A stretch of DNA of 64,000 nt. Source: Microbacterium terregens. Its GTDB lineage: Bacteria; Pseudomonadota; Alphaproteobacteria; Sphingomonadales; Sphingomonadaceae. Below the pieces are notes generated by a model that saw nothing but the letters and a program-made list of their open reading frames with translations, was not told the DNA's origin and searched no databases. Shown in pieces: positions 38,452 to 51,725 of this stretch (its first letter is position 1; each line of letters starts with the position of its first letter). The stretch is from the NCBI RefSeq assembly GCF_027922045.1, contig NZ_BSEX01000003.1:62001-126000 (forward strand), read 5' to 3'. The position numbers and the translations under genes were made by a program.

Positions 38452-39567
38452 TTAGCCCAGCGCCGACTTCAGCTTGGCGAAGAAGCCCTGGCTCTCGGGG
38501 CATTCCTCGCCCGTCTCGGTCTCGCGGAATGCTTCCAGCAGTTCGCGCTGCTTGGCCGACAGCCGCGTCGGCGTCTCCACCTCGACGCGCACCACCAGGT
38601 CGCCGAAGCCGCGGCCCTGCAGCACCGGCATGCCGGCCCCGCGCTGGCGCAGCTCGCGGCCCGACTGGATGCCGGCCGGGATGCGGATCGTGCGCACGTC
38701 GCCGTCGAGGCCCGGGATCTCGATCTCGCCGCCCAGCGCCGCGGTCGTGAAGCTGATCGGTGCGCGCGCGTAGAGCGTCGTGCCCTCGCGCTCGAACAGC
38801 GGGTGCCGCTTCACGTGCATGAAGATGTAGAGGTCGCCCGCCGGCGCCCCGCGTGCGCCCGCCTCGCCCTCGCCGGTCAGGCGGATGCGCGTGCCCTCGT
38901 CCACGCCCGGCGGCACGTTGACCGACAGCGTCTTGGTCTGCTCGACCCGTCCCTCGCCGTGGCAGGCCGGGCACGGATCGCTGATCACCTGGCCGGCGCC
39001 GTGGCAGGTCGGGCAGGCGCGCTCGACCACGAAGAAGCCCTGCTGCGCGCGCACCTTGCCGTGGCCGGCGCAGGTGGTGCAGGTCTTGGCGCTCGTCCCC
39101 GGCTTGGCACCCGTGCCGCCGCAGGGCGAGCAGGCGCTGGACACGTCGACCGTGATCTCGGTCGCCTTGCCATGGAACGCCTCGTCGAGCGTGATCTCCA
39201 TGTCGTAGCGCAGGTCCGCGCCCCGGCGCGGTCCCGCACGCCCGCCGCCGCGGCCGCCCATGAACTCGCCGAACACGCTTTCGAAAATGTCGGAAAAGCC
39301 GCCGAAGTCCTGCGGGCCGGCGCCGCCGCCCCCGCCCTGGCGGAACGCGGCATGGCCATAGCGGTCGTAGGCCGCGCGCTTCTGCGGGTCCTTCAGCACC
39401 TCATAGGCTTCGGACACGGCCTTGAACTTGGCCTCCGAATCCTTGCACCCGGCATTGCGGTCCGGATGGTACTGCATCGCGAGCTTGCGATAGGCGGACT
39501 TGAGCGTCGCGCCATCGGCGGTGCGCTCGCATCCGAGCAGTTCGTAATAGTCGACTTCGGTGCTCAT
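38452..39567 (-). CDS. dnaJ: Chaperone protein DnaJ
   Basis: A 371-residue type I DnaJ: J-domain with HPD at 34-36, a Gly/Phe-rich region, four CxxCxGxG zinc repeats ([32 protein letters not shown]), and the C-terminal substrate-binding part. It delivers clients to DnaK and stimulates its ATPase. It lies 207 bases downstream of dnaK on the same strand, with a strong hairpin between that should lower dnaJ expression relative to dnaK. Confidence 0.97.
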   Translation of the reverse strand: MSTEVDYYELLGCERTADGATLKSAYRKLAMQYHPDRNAGCKDSEAKFKAVSEAYEVLKDPQKRAAYDRYGHAAFRQGGGGGAGPQDFGGFSDIFESVFGEFMGGRGGGRAGPRRGADLRYDMEITLDEAFHGKATEITVDVSSACSPCGGTGAKPGTSAKTCTTCAGHGKVRAQQGFFVVERACPTCHGAGQVISDPCPACHGEGRVEQTKTLSVNVPPGVDEGTRIRLTGEGEAGARGAPAGDLYIFMHVKRHPLFEREGTTLYARAPISFTTAALGGEIEIPGLDGDVRTIRIPAGIQSGRELRQRGAGMPVLQGRGFGDLVVRVEVETPTRLSAKQRELLEAFRETETGEECPESQGFFAKLKSALG

Positions 39568-39700
39568 GCCGCTTCCATCTGCCGCCGCTCGCAGCACCCG
39601 GGGGTGTGCATCGCGTCGGCCGTCCCCCGGGCGCAGGCCGCGGTCCAGGGCCACCCGCGGCGCCGTGTGTTGCTCTCGTCCCCAGCTCGCACCGGGTCCG

Positions 39701-39768
39701 AATCAAACGCCGGGTCGCCCCCTGCCCCTCCGCTCCCGAAGGACCGGCGGAAGCGGAGACGACCCGGC
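39701..39768 (-). terminator. Hairpin between dnaK and dnaJ
   Basis: On the minus strand GCCGGGTCG and CGACCCGGC enclose a second stem CTCCGCT/AGCGGAG, followed by GTTTGATT. It starts 7 bases after the dnaK stop. It is likely a partial terminator or mRNA-stabilising structure giving more DnaK than DnaJ. Confidence 0.6.
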
Positions 39769-39774
39769 AGCGTC

Positions 39775-41679
<1,905 letters not shown>

Positions 41680-41757
41680 ATTCCCTCGTAGGCCCCCGGC
41701 TCGTGTCAAACCATCGAAACACGCCCCCGTGACTGGGCGACGCGTCGTTACGCTGGG

Positions 41758-41787
41758 GCATATAGGTGGGGTTCCGCTTGCCGCAAG
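41758..41787 (-). promoter_or_regulatory. RpoH (sigma-32) heat-shock promoter of dnaK
   Basis: Read on the minus strand: CTTG, 17 bases, then CCTATATGC. This matches the alphaproteobacterial RpoH consensus CTTG-N17-CYTATNTNN at every defined position, and lies about 80 bases upstream of the dnaK ATG. The opposite strand carries the start region of the copper chaperone gene. Confidence 0.85.
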
Positions 41788-41860
41788 ATTGCGTGGAACC
41801 TATCCGTTTCGCGAGAGTGAACCGGCCGCGCCCGCCGCCCGGCCCAAGGGGGAAACCACC

Positions 41861-42433
41861 ATGTCCGCCACCACCGCCGCCGCCCTCGCCCGCCCCGGCC
41901 GCCTGGGCCTCCGGGCGCTCCGGCTGCCGGCCTTCCCCCGGCCGGTCCTCCCCCTCCTCGCGCTCCCCCTGCTCGCCGCCTGCGGCACCGCCGCCGAAGC
42001 GCCCGCCGAGCCCCAGGTGCAAAAGGCCTGGGTCCGCCTCCCCGCCGTCCCCGGCCGCCCGGCGGCCGGCTATCTGACGCTGGTCGGCGGCACCAGGGAC
42101 GCGACGCTGGTCGCCGTCACCACGCCCGCCGCCGCCCGCACCGAGCTGCACGAGACCATGAAGATGGACGCCCCCGGCGCGCCCGACCACGCCGGCCACG
42201 AGGCGATGGCAGGCATGTCCGGCGCTACCACCATGCGCCCCGTCAAGGCGCTCCCCCTCCCCGCCGGCCAGACGGTAAAGCTAGCCCCCGGCGGCCGCCA
42301 CCTGATGCTGTTCGACGTGGACGCGAAGGTGACGCCCGGCGCAAGCGTGCCGCTGCGGCTGGCGTTCGCGGACGGGCGGACGCTGGAGACGCAGGCGAAG
42401 GCGGTCGCGGCCGGGGATGCAGGGGTGGAGTAG
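41861..42433 (+). CDS. PCu(A)C-type copper chaperone lipoprotein
   Basis: A 190-residue exported protein; an Arg-containing signal peptide ends in lipobox LLAAC near residue 44. The mature part is a PCu(A)C domain: AWVRLPAVPGRPAAGYLTL, then TELHETMKMD with His and Met ligands, MRPVKALPLPAGQTVKLAPGGRHLML. It carries Cu(I) to cytochrome oxidase or other periplasmic cuproproteins. A short His/Met-rich insertion (DHAGHEAMAGMSGATTM) may add copper ligands. AAGGGGGA precedes the ATG. Last ordinary gene before the accessory region. Confidence 0.88.
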   Translation: MSATTAAALARPGRLGLRALRLPAFPRPVLPLLALPLLAACGTAAEAPAEPQVQKAWVRLPAVPGRPAAGYLTLVGGTRDATLVAVTTPAAARTELHETMKMDAPGAPDHAGHEAMAGMSGATTMRPVKALPLPAGQTVKLAPGGRHLMLFDVDAKVTPGASVPLRLAFADGRTLETQAKAVAAGDAGVE

Positions 42434-42632
42434 TGCCTTTTGCGCTGCTGCTGGTTTACAACGAGATGGCCGTCACGGGACGACGAGTCGATAGCAGTTG
42501 ACAGTTAAACCACAGATAGCTTGGCCCCGTTGACCAAGCAGATAAATGATACAGCCTCGCCAGGGTATACTCAAACCGGACAAAGTATTTGATCCTCTGC
42601 GCACATCCAAATGAGCGCGTCTACCGACCAGA

Positions 42633-44351
42633 TTAGAAGGAGTAGCGGTAATCCATTTCCAGGGCATCCAGTACAACTTGATCCGCAATGTCGAAGGCGG
42701 TGTTCAGAGTGCTGGTGTGCCGCTGGTCACCAAGCCCATGCAAACAGGCAAGTTCCTGGACGAGGCCACGAGGCTGTTCCATTAATTCTAGGTCGACCGG
42801 CCCCATCGCGAACCGAAGCAGTGGATGCTCTTTAGACCGAACCCCAGCCTCCACGGCAACCCCGTTTAGAATGAGCACCGCCAAGCCTTGGATTTCGACC
42901 TCCGTCACGACTGGATCAGAGAAATTCGCCGTCTTCAGTGCAGACCGAAACACCTGGGCAGTTGCCTGGGCGACGTTAGTGCCCATTGAAACGACCTTTG
43001 AACAGTTGCCCGTGACTATGGCCCTAATGATCTCGCTATGGTAGTTTAGTTCAGGCCATGCATCGAGCCCCTCCATGAGGGTGGATAGTTCCGGTTCACT
43101 CCCAATATAGATCAGACGGCCAAGTCTATACCTCAACTTCGAGACCACTCGCTTTCTTTGAAAACCAGAGGTCTTTTTTCCGGCGTTCAGCAGCACGCGC
43201 GTTTCCGAAATCATGCTTTCCGCCAGGCGCTTCGCGTCTCCGAGAATGGTGTCGGTGTTTACATTCCTCGCCTTGAATCTTAGCCACGACCAAAGCCCGA
43301 GTGCACGGACCTTCTGAAAGGTAGTAACCTCCCTAGTAGCAGTGGCATAGTCAGGAACTGGAAGCCGAAACCCTTCGGAGAAGAGCGCGTCTTCTACTTC
43401 ACTGGCTTGAGATATGCCGAGAATAATAACCTTCTTGATATCGCCAATGAGCTTCATCCAGGCGGTGGAGTGCGCCCCTGGGGAGAAGTCGTCAGCACCC
43501 TCTAACCACTGCTGGCATGGGACGACCATAGTTTTTGGAGAAGAGAAGTCGTGCACCTCTAGCCCGATACTGCCCAGGCGAGCTCGCAATTTGTCAATGG
43601 ATAACCTCACATGCTCGATCTCTCCAATAAGGGTGATGTCGTCAACATAACGAACATAAGTCACAGGAAGTGACTTGGAGATATCGTCGATCGGGGTGAG
43701 AACTAGATTTGCCAGTAAATGTGAAAACATCGGTCCGGTGATCAGTTTCCCGTCCGCACTCCGTTTTCCATAATTTTCTATTAACTTGAAGCCAAGATCT
43801 ACGAGGCGTTCCGGCATATCGACATCGTTACAAAAGGTTAGCCACCTCTCCGCAGCGAGCTCCGTTGAAATAGATGAATAAAACTTCTTGATATCGATGT
43901 ATGCGACGACCCCATTGGGCAAAGATGAGCAGGCACTAGCGATTTTCTCCTGCCTTTCTCTGAGACCTATCATATGTGGCTCGAAGTAGCCCGACCGATC
44001 TTCCTTTTCAGTGGGTCGGTAACTATAGCATCGGTCGGAGGCCACTCCCTTCCAACGTGAAGCACATTCGGCCAACAGGGCGGCCTCGGCAAGCGCTTCG
44101 CCTGCACCGGGCACGAACAGTTCGCGATGCTCTATCTCACCCGGTCGCTCAGCTTGCTTAAAATGAAAAGTTCTGAGATAGTTTCCGGTCGGATTGGCCA
44201 TTACGACCTGACAAGCGTTATTCTCAATCCAATCGTTCTTACGGGAAGCTTGATTATCGGTACAATACCTCAACGCAAGATACGCAAATACATCGCGAGC
44301 TCGGTACTGATTCACCCCTTTTGAGGCTAGGCTTTCTGCCCGGCGGCTCAT
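42633..44351 (-). CDS. Reverse transcriptase of a possible defence system
   Basis: A 572-residue RNA-directed DNA polymerase. The palm has both catalytic motifs: YIDIKKFYSSI at 151-161 and YVDD at 235-238, with TGPMFSHLLANL at 205-216. No integrase, maturase X, endonuclease or retron VTG signature was recognised. The C-terminal ~270 residues look helical and repetitive, as in the alpha-repeat tails of several defence-associated (DRT/Abi/UG) reverse transcriptases. The ATG overlaps the stop of the preceding gene (ATGA). Base composition is clearly lower in GC than neighbours, suggesting transfer. I cannot place it in a named DRT type. Confidence 0.85.
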   Translation of the reverse strand: MSRRAESLASKGVNQYRARDVFAYLALRYCTDNQASRKNDWIENNACQVVMANPTGNYLRTFHFKQAERPGEIEHRELFVPGAGEALAEAALLAECASRWKGVASDRCYSYRPTEKEDRSGYFEPHMIGLRERQEKIASACSSLPNGVVAYIDIKKFYSSISTELAAERWLTFCNDVDMPERLVDLGFKLIENYGKRSADGKLITGPMFSHLLANLVLTPIDDISKSLPVTYVRYVDDITLIGEIEHVRLSIDKLRARLGSIGLEVHDFSSPKTMVVPCQQWLEGADDFSPGAHSTAWMKLIGDIKKVIILGISQASEVEDALFSEGFRLPVPDYATATREVTTFQKVRALGLWSWLRFKARNVNTDTILGDAKRLAESMISETRVLLNAGKKTSGFQRKRVVSKLRYRLGRLIYIGSEPELSTLMEGLDAWPELNYHSEIIRAIVTGNCSKVVSMGTNVAQATAQVFRSALKTANFSDPVVTEVEIQGLAVLILNGVAVEAGVRSKEHPLLRFAMGPVDLELMEQPRGLVQELACLHGLGDQRHTSTLNTAFDIADQVVLDALEMDYRYSF

Positions 44352-45274
44352 AAGCTACCCTTCACCAATTCGACAGGCATGACGCAAAGGCGCACGATCA
44401 CTGACTTTTCCATTTTCATTGGCGGAGCAAAAGCAAAACTTGTTTCCTCATTACCGGAACCACCAAGGACCGACTTGGCAAAGGCAGGAAGCTTCGACAA
44501 CACCTTTTCCATCAGGAACGGGAATAAACCAAGTTTAGCCGCGCTCATCTGCGGCTCAATCCAGACAGCGGCGTTCATTTTGCCAGAAGAATACTTGAAT
44601 AGCTCTGATATCTGGGGCTGCGCCTCTTTCTTCTTTTTGCTCTGCTCCAAAAAACCGTTGAAATTCGAGATCAATAACAAGGTTTGGAGACTGTTTTGCT
44701 TAGCAAGCACGATCTTCTCTACAAGAGAAGCGTTACTTACTTCACAAAGCACGTCCCAAGAAAAACATGACCACTTTACGAAAATAGCTTGCTCCGCAGC
44801 CGCTCGTGAAACTTGATGCATGAGCTCGTCTGCGTAGCTTCGAGCGGGTGCCGAAATTTCTCCTTGAAGCAGCTCGACATAAAGCGGCTGCCTTGGGAGA
44901 ACGCCTTGGGCCCTTAGCTCAGCAATGCTGCTTATAATCGCGAGCGCTGCCGCACCTGCGCCGGACGGCACATCAATAAAGCAGAGGGTCCCGCCGGAGA
45001 AAAACTGAAGCAGCGTATTGGAGGTAGTGGCTACCTCTCCCTTCGGATCGAGCAGCGCTAACTGAGCGCGAGCAACAGAACCATCAAATTGATGCGCGTA
45101 GTGCTCATCGGTGGCCTCCTGGGAGAGCCCCCCTACGGGAGCAGGATCGGGTCGCGCTCCAGCAGCCGTTTCCAACAACGAATGCTTTTTCAGTGAGTCT
45201 AGATAAGCCGCCTTCAAGGCAGGTGGGATGAGCAGACGTGATCCGTCGCTAAGCGTCTTTGGTATTTCGACCAT
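44348..45274 (-). CDS. Rossmann/methyltransferase-like partner of the reverse transcriptase
   Basis: A 308-residue protein starting at the ATG at 45274, with GGAGGGGG just before it. After a ~90-residue leader, LCFIDVPSGAGAAALAI (near 112-128) looks like a Gly-rich nucleotide/SAM-binding loop, followed by YVELLQGEIS with an acidic strand end, and TLLLISNFNGFLEQ. This order resembles a class I methyltransferase, but identity to a known family was not recognised, and a decayed or different Rossmann enzyme is possible. Overlap with the reverse transcriptase start implies a joint function. GC is low here as well. Confidence 0.7.
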   Translation of the reverse strand: MVEIPKTLSDGSRLLIPPALKAAYLDSLKKHSLLETAAGARPDPAPVGGLSQEATDEHYAHQFDGSVARAQLALLDPKGEVATTSNTLLQFFSGGTLCFIDVPSGAGAAALAIISSIAELRAQGVLPRQPLYVELLQGEISAPARSYADELMHQVSRAAAEQAIFVKWSCFSWDVLCEVSNASLVEKIVLAKQNSLQTLLLISNFNGFLEQSKKKKEAQPQISELFKYSSGKMNAAVWIEPQMSAAKLGLFPFLMEKVLSKLPAFAKSVLGGSGNEETSFAFAPPMKMEKSVIVRLCVMPVELVKGSL

Positions 45275-45311
45275 ATGCCCCCTCCAGAGCGGGGATAGGC
45301 CTCGACTATCC

Positions 45312-45338
45312 GAGAACGCAACATTGTTTTGAGAACGC
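45312..45338. repeat. Direct repeat in the leader of the RT operon
   Basis: GAGAACGC occurs at 45312-45319 and 45331-45338, 19 bases apart, close to two helical turns, 38-64 bases upstream of the partner gene's start. It could bind a regulator. Confidence 0.35.
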
Positions 45339-45771
45339 CTAAGCGGTCGTGCTCCACTTTTGCCTACCGCCGTGAGCTTACAGACGAAGGTGAGGCGGCA
45401 AGTTGCAGACTTTGTCGTGCCTTCCAGGCTCACGTCGCGGCCGCGAAATCAGAGAGCGGGGACGCTGTGGTCAACTATTATCGGCATTCGCGACGAACAC
45501 ACGACAGCCGGTACGACCCAAGCAGCCCGCTCGAAAGAAGGCTCGGTTCAGCACCTGACCGGATGCTCGGCACTTTGTGCGATAACCAATCGCTTTCGGT
45601 GAATTGTTTAAAGATTGAATGGTAGAGACGAAAGGCGGTGGAGCAGGAGGGAGCCGAAGCACCTTCTCCCTACGCGAAGGGCAGGTCTCACCGGCGTGCC
45701 TTCGCACGCCCCCCCGCACCCTCGCAACCGCCACCTCGCCTTCCTATCTCCCGCATCTGGCATCCCGCACA

Positions 45772-45786
45772 GAACGGAAGTAGAAC
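45772..45786 (+). promoter_or_regulatory. LexA (SOS) box of uvrA
   Basis: GAAC-GGAAGTA-GAAC is an exact GAAC-N7-GAAC direct repeat, the reverse complement of GTTC-N7-GTTC, the alphaproteobacterial LexA site. It ends 7 bases before the uvrA ATG, so LexA would block transcription initiation or early elongation. Confidence 0.8.
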
Positions 45787-45793
45787 GCCCTCC

Positions 45794-48796
<3,003 letters not shown>

Positions 48797-48827
48797 CGCC
48801 ACGCGGCGGCTTCGAACAGGAGACGGA

Positions 48828-49373
48828 ATGAGCAGCGCCTACCGCCCCGAATTCGAAGCCGCCCTCCGCCTTCTTGCGCGCGTCAGCGAAGCGATGCGTG
48901 CACAGGGCTTCGAAGCGCCGGTGCTGGTCGGCGGCGGGGCCGTCGAGATCTATTCGAACAGCGCCGTCACCACCGGCGACTTCGATCTCGTCACCGCCCG
49001 GCAGGAGGCGTTCGAGGCGGCGCTGGTGGAGGCTGGCTTCGTTCGTCCCTCCGGCCCCGGCGTTGCGACCCGCGGCTGGATCCATCCTGAGCTGCGGCTG
49101 GGCTTCGAAGTCGTCTCTTCCACTCTGCTCGGGGGCCTGGCCGATCGTGAACGGCTGCTGCTGGTCGACATCGCGCCCGAAGGCACCGTAGCCGTGCTCT
49201 CGGTGGAGGACATGATCGCCGACCGCATGGGCCAGTACGCCAGCGGCAGCGCGCCGGACATGCTGGAACAGTCCCGCAAGCTCCTGTCCCTTCACAGCGA
49301 CGCCGACCGCGCCTACCTTGATCGCCGTATCCGCGAGGAGACCGCCGGTGACTATGGGATCGAAGACCTCTAG
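48828..49373 (+). CDS. Nucleotidyltransferase-like protein
   Basis: A 181-residue protein with VGGGAVEIYSNS, then TTGDFDLV, the GG...DxD arrangement of nucleotidyltransferase-fold (MNT/AbiEii/DUF6036-like) proteins, and LSVEDMIADRM further on. Some relatives are toxins that modify tRNA; others are of unknown role. It starts 31 bases after uvrA and overlaps the small downstream gene. A toxin-antitoxin pair is possible but unproven. Confidence 0.72.
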   Translation: MSSAYRPEFEAALRLLARVSEAMRAQGFEAPVLVGGGAVEIYSNSAVTTGDFDLVTARQEAFEAALVEAGFVRPSGPGVATRGWIHPELRLGFEVVSSTLLGGLADRERLLLVDIAPEGTVAVLSVEDMIADRMGQYASGSAPDMLEQSRKLLSLHSDADRAYLDRRIREETAGDYGIEDL

Positions 49374-49524
49374 GCGCATCACCCTCGAAGCGCTCGGTGC
49401 CGACATCGAGCGCCGCCGCACCGAAAGCGGCGTGACCGACCTTCCCCGCAACAGCGGCGAACGGCGGACGGAAAGCAAGCGCGCGCTGCTGGCGGCGATC
49501 GACACGATTGGCGGGAAGTGGTGA
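49354..49524 (+). CDS. Small basic protein downstream of the nucleotidyltransferase
   Basis: 56 residues from the ATG at 49354, or 58 from a GTG at 49348; both overlap the nucleotidyltransferase's 3' end. Sequence is charged (SRRITLEALGADIERRRTES, then ERRTESKRALLAAIDTIGGKW). The coupling suggests a partner of the nucleotidyltransferase. No family recognised. Confidence 0.5.
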   Translation: MGSKTSRRITLEALGADIERRRTESGVTDLPRNSGERRTESKRALLAAIDTIGGKW

Positions 49525-49734
49525 GTAGCGGCAGCGGGCCCTTCTAGCCGCGGAGTGGCGTCAAGAGACGCAAGATCGTTGCGAGCCTGTTGGGCAACGT
49601 TGGCAAGGGGCGAATGCGGCCTAAAGGGCCAAGTCTGTTTTAAAATGCGCCACAACAGTACAGCAATCCCACTTTACCGCTTCAGACGGTTGCTGCCATC
49701 ATCGGTATAGATATGACACGGTGGAGAGGTGCCG

Positions 49735-50643
49735 GTGGCGGAGGACGAGAAGTCAGTTAGCCGAAAGATTTACTTTTTTCGGATTGAGCACTTTCAAGAC
49801 CTAAAGCAGAAAATTGCCGGAGCGATTCAGAGGATTGAAAATCTTCCGTTCAACGATAATGGCCGATATCTCCTCGATCCCAAAAGCGGTGCGCGGCTCT
49901 GCGCGTTTCCCGATACCTTAGACTACCCAATCCGCCTGAGGTTTGGCCGAACCCGCCGTGACGATCTACCCGAAGTTGAACGGAATGGGCGACTTGAGTC
50001 TCTTGAACTCGCAGAAGATGCCGGCTTGATTGATCTTGGACACCTAATTATTTTTGAGGACGGACACGTAGCGGCCGAATGGAACCCCGACGGGCCGAAG
50101 CTCCAGCGCCTATCCAGTTATCTATTTGAAAGAGGCGGGCTGGCTGACAGCATCAAGTTTCGCAATCTTTTTGAACGTGATATTGTAGAGGTCGTTGCCC
50201 TCCTCAACAACGTGCGTGTGCTTGATATAAGCATCCCTGCAGATGCGGTACAACTGGCGAGAGAAGCCGATAAGGGCTTGGGGGACGCCATCGTCGCGGC
50301 GGAGAAGCTCGGCGGCACACAGAAGGTGGGACTCAGCTTAGCCTCACAAGGAGGTTCGACCAAGCTCCGTGAGCTAGCTCTAAAGCTTGCCAAGTTCATC
50401 CAAATGCATCCCACAGAACGCAAGCGCTTCAACACACTTCGTGCCACTGGTTACAACGAAACCGGAGGTGGTAGCCGATACATTGATATACTTGAGGATA
50501 AGCTTGTTAGCGTAGAAGTGTTTCCAAAGCGTAGCGCACGATCACGTAGCATCAACAGCGATGAGGCATATCGGCTTATACATCGCAGCTATATCGAAAT
50601 GAAACCCAAGCTTGCAAGCGCAGCCTCAGGAACCGATTTGTGA
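49735..50643 (+). CDS. Soluble protein of unknown family, first gene of a two-gene low-GC module
   Basis: 302 residues from the GTG at 49735 (a GTG at 49729 is also possible; GGAGAGG lies just before). The N-terminus KIYFFRIEHFQDLKQKI and the block DLGHLIIFEDGHVAAEWNPDG suggest a mixed alpha/beta protein. No catalytic motif stands out. Codon use and base composition differ from the flanking chromosome. The next gene overlaps as GTGA and encodes a membrane protein, so this may be the sensor of a sensor-effector pair. Function inferred only from layout. Confidence 0.65.
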   Translation: MAEDEKSVSRKIYFFRIEHFQDLKQKIAGAIQRIENLPFNDNGRYLLDPKSGARLCAFPDTLDYPIRLRFGRTRRDDLPEVERNGRLESLELAEDAGLIDLGHLIIFEDGHVAAEWNPDGPKLQRLSSYLFERGGLADSIKFRNLFERDIVEVVALLNNVRVLDISIPADAVQLAREADKGLGDAIVAAEKLGGTQKVGLSLASQGGSTKLRELALKLAKFIQMHPTERKRFNTLRATGYNETGGGSRYIDILEDKLVSVEVFPKRSARSRSINSDEAYRLIHRSYIEMKPKLASAASGTDL

Positions 50644-51098
50644 GATATTACTTTCGGTTCCGCACTGCCGTAGATTTGGCAACCGCAATCCTCGCGAGCG
50701 GACTGGTTTATGCAAGACCTGAGACTATTCAGGTATTCCGCGAGCTTACGTCTGGGGGCCGGGAGACGTTTGGCTTAGCGATGTTCAGCACTGCGGCATC
50801 GCTATTGGGGTTCGTATTGACCGCCAGCACGTTTCTTACTGCGATCCTCCAGGATTCTCGCTTCGACATCATCCGCAATGCGAAATCGTTCAAAGAACTT
50901 CCGGAGCTAGTTGCCTCTACTTTATGGCGCCTCTTCGCGCTGATGGGCGGCGGTCTCTCTTTGGTCTTTGTGGATCCGGCTTTCTCACGCTTCGCCGAGG
51001 CCGCAACTGGCTTTCTGACAACTTGGTCCTTCAGCGCTCTCGCGGCCTTAGTATGGGTCGTCACCAAGATCTACGCTCTTCCGCCTCATAAGTCGTGA
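50640..51098 (+). CDS. Multi-pass membrane protein, second gene of the low-GC module
   Basis: 152 residues starting at a GTG that overlaps the previous stop. Three or four hydrophobic helices are visible (about 10-26, 48-70, 92-112 and 121-145), with a short cytosolic loop (DSRFDIIRNAKSFKELPEL) between the second and third. Small multi-pass proteins coupled to a soluble protein often act as membrane-disrupting effectors in phage defence; that is an inference. No named family recognised. Confidence 0.65.
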   Translation: MRYYFRFRTAVDLATAILASGLVYARPETIQVFRELTSGGRETFGLAMFSTAASLLGFVLTASTFLTAILQDSRFDIIRNAKSFKELPELVASTLWRLFALMGGGLSLVFVDPAFSRFAEAATGFLTTWSFSALAALVWVVTKIYALPPHKS

Positions 51099-51385
51099 TT
51101 TGCACCTACTTCCAAACCGTGATCTCTCTCTAGAGGATAGCATCGTCACTGCTATGGTAGCCGCGAAGCGGGCGCGTGTGCGTGGCGACCTAGGGACAAC
51201 TTCACCCTTGCACCTCTGCCCCCCACACCCCACATCCAACCTCAGGCGCCGACCCGTTCCGCATCCGGAACTTTCGCGCCGCTTCCGCCTTATTCCCCCA
51301 TGCCCTGCCGCACGCCGGCGGGACGCGAGAATGGCGGCTGCCGTCCATCCGGACGGCGTCTCTTTGGAACAACAACAGGAACATC

Positions 51386-51538
51386 ATGAACTTCATTCAA
51401 TCGATTCAGCAGACCCAGATTACCTCGCCGTCGAACCAGGCTTTCGCGGCCTTCGTGCCGCTCCATCGCCGCCTCTTCCCGGTCGACCAGTGCCCGCGCG
51501 ACATCGCGCGCCGCGCGGTCCGCGAAGTGCTCGGCTGA
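51386..51538 (+). CDS. Small 50-residue protein, hypothetical
   Basis: Starts with ATG preceded by AGGA at about 7 bases. The product (MNFIQSIQQTQITSPSNQAF, then VPLHRRLFPVDQCPRDIARR) ends with RAVREVLG. Tight coding frame and a proper ribosome site argue for expression. It lies 287 bases after the membrane-protein gene (that gap holds no gene I can support) and just before the hairpin repeats. Confidence 0.5.
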   Translation: MNFIQSIQQTQITSPSNQAFAAFVPLHRRLFPVDQCPRDIARRAVREVLG

Positions 51539-51541
51539 GCA

Positions 51542-51725
51542 TCTGAACTGCATGCGCCGCGGCAAAGCCGCGGCGTCGGTCGGCGCCCATAGCGCCGCCG
51601 TCCGGCTCCCGCCCTGGCGAGCCTCGCGCGCAGCTTTCGCTGCGCTCTCGGAGGGCGGAGCTCTGAACTGCATGCGCCGCGGCAAAGCCGCGGCGTCGGT
51701 CGGCGCCCGTAGCGCCGCCGTCCGG
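51542..51725. repeat. 64-bp direct repeat with internal hairpins
   Basis: Bases 51542-51605 and 51662-51725 are identical apart from one position, with a period of exactly 120. Each copy holds CGCCGCGGC-AAA-GCCGCGGCG (9-bp stem) and CGGCGC/GCGCCG. Between and after them come GCGCAGC-TTTC-GCTGCGC and CGTAGC-TTGC-GCTACG. The 51539-51834 interval is therefore a run of hairpins with no gene. Confidence 0.85.

Larger units (their letters stand above)
45275..45793. other. Regulatory gap between the RT operon and uvrA
   Basis: 519 bases hold no supported gene. On the minus side are a 6-bp hairpin GGATAG/CTATCC (45293-45311) in the operon leader and the direct repeat GAGAACGC (45312, 45331). On the plus side is the uvrA LexA box. 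The middle, about 45350-45640, has mixed composition and could hide a noncoding RNA; I see no convincing msr-msd-like structure by eye. Confidence 0.5.

Noticed and set aside
42519..42539. Terminator after the reverse transcriptase
   Set aside because: GCTTGG/CCAAGC is only a 6-bp stem with a 9-base loop and no clear T-tract; too weak to annotate.
42434..45640. Retron
   Set aside because: No msr-msd-like inverted repeats were seen and the RT lacks the VTG hallmark; a group II intron is also unlikely because no maturase or intron structure was recognised.
51542..51725. CRISPR array
   Set aside because: Only two repeat copies of 64 bases, each self-complementary, with one 56-base spacer and no cas genes.
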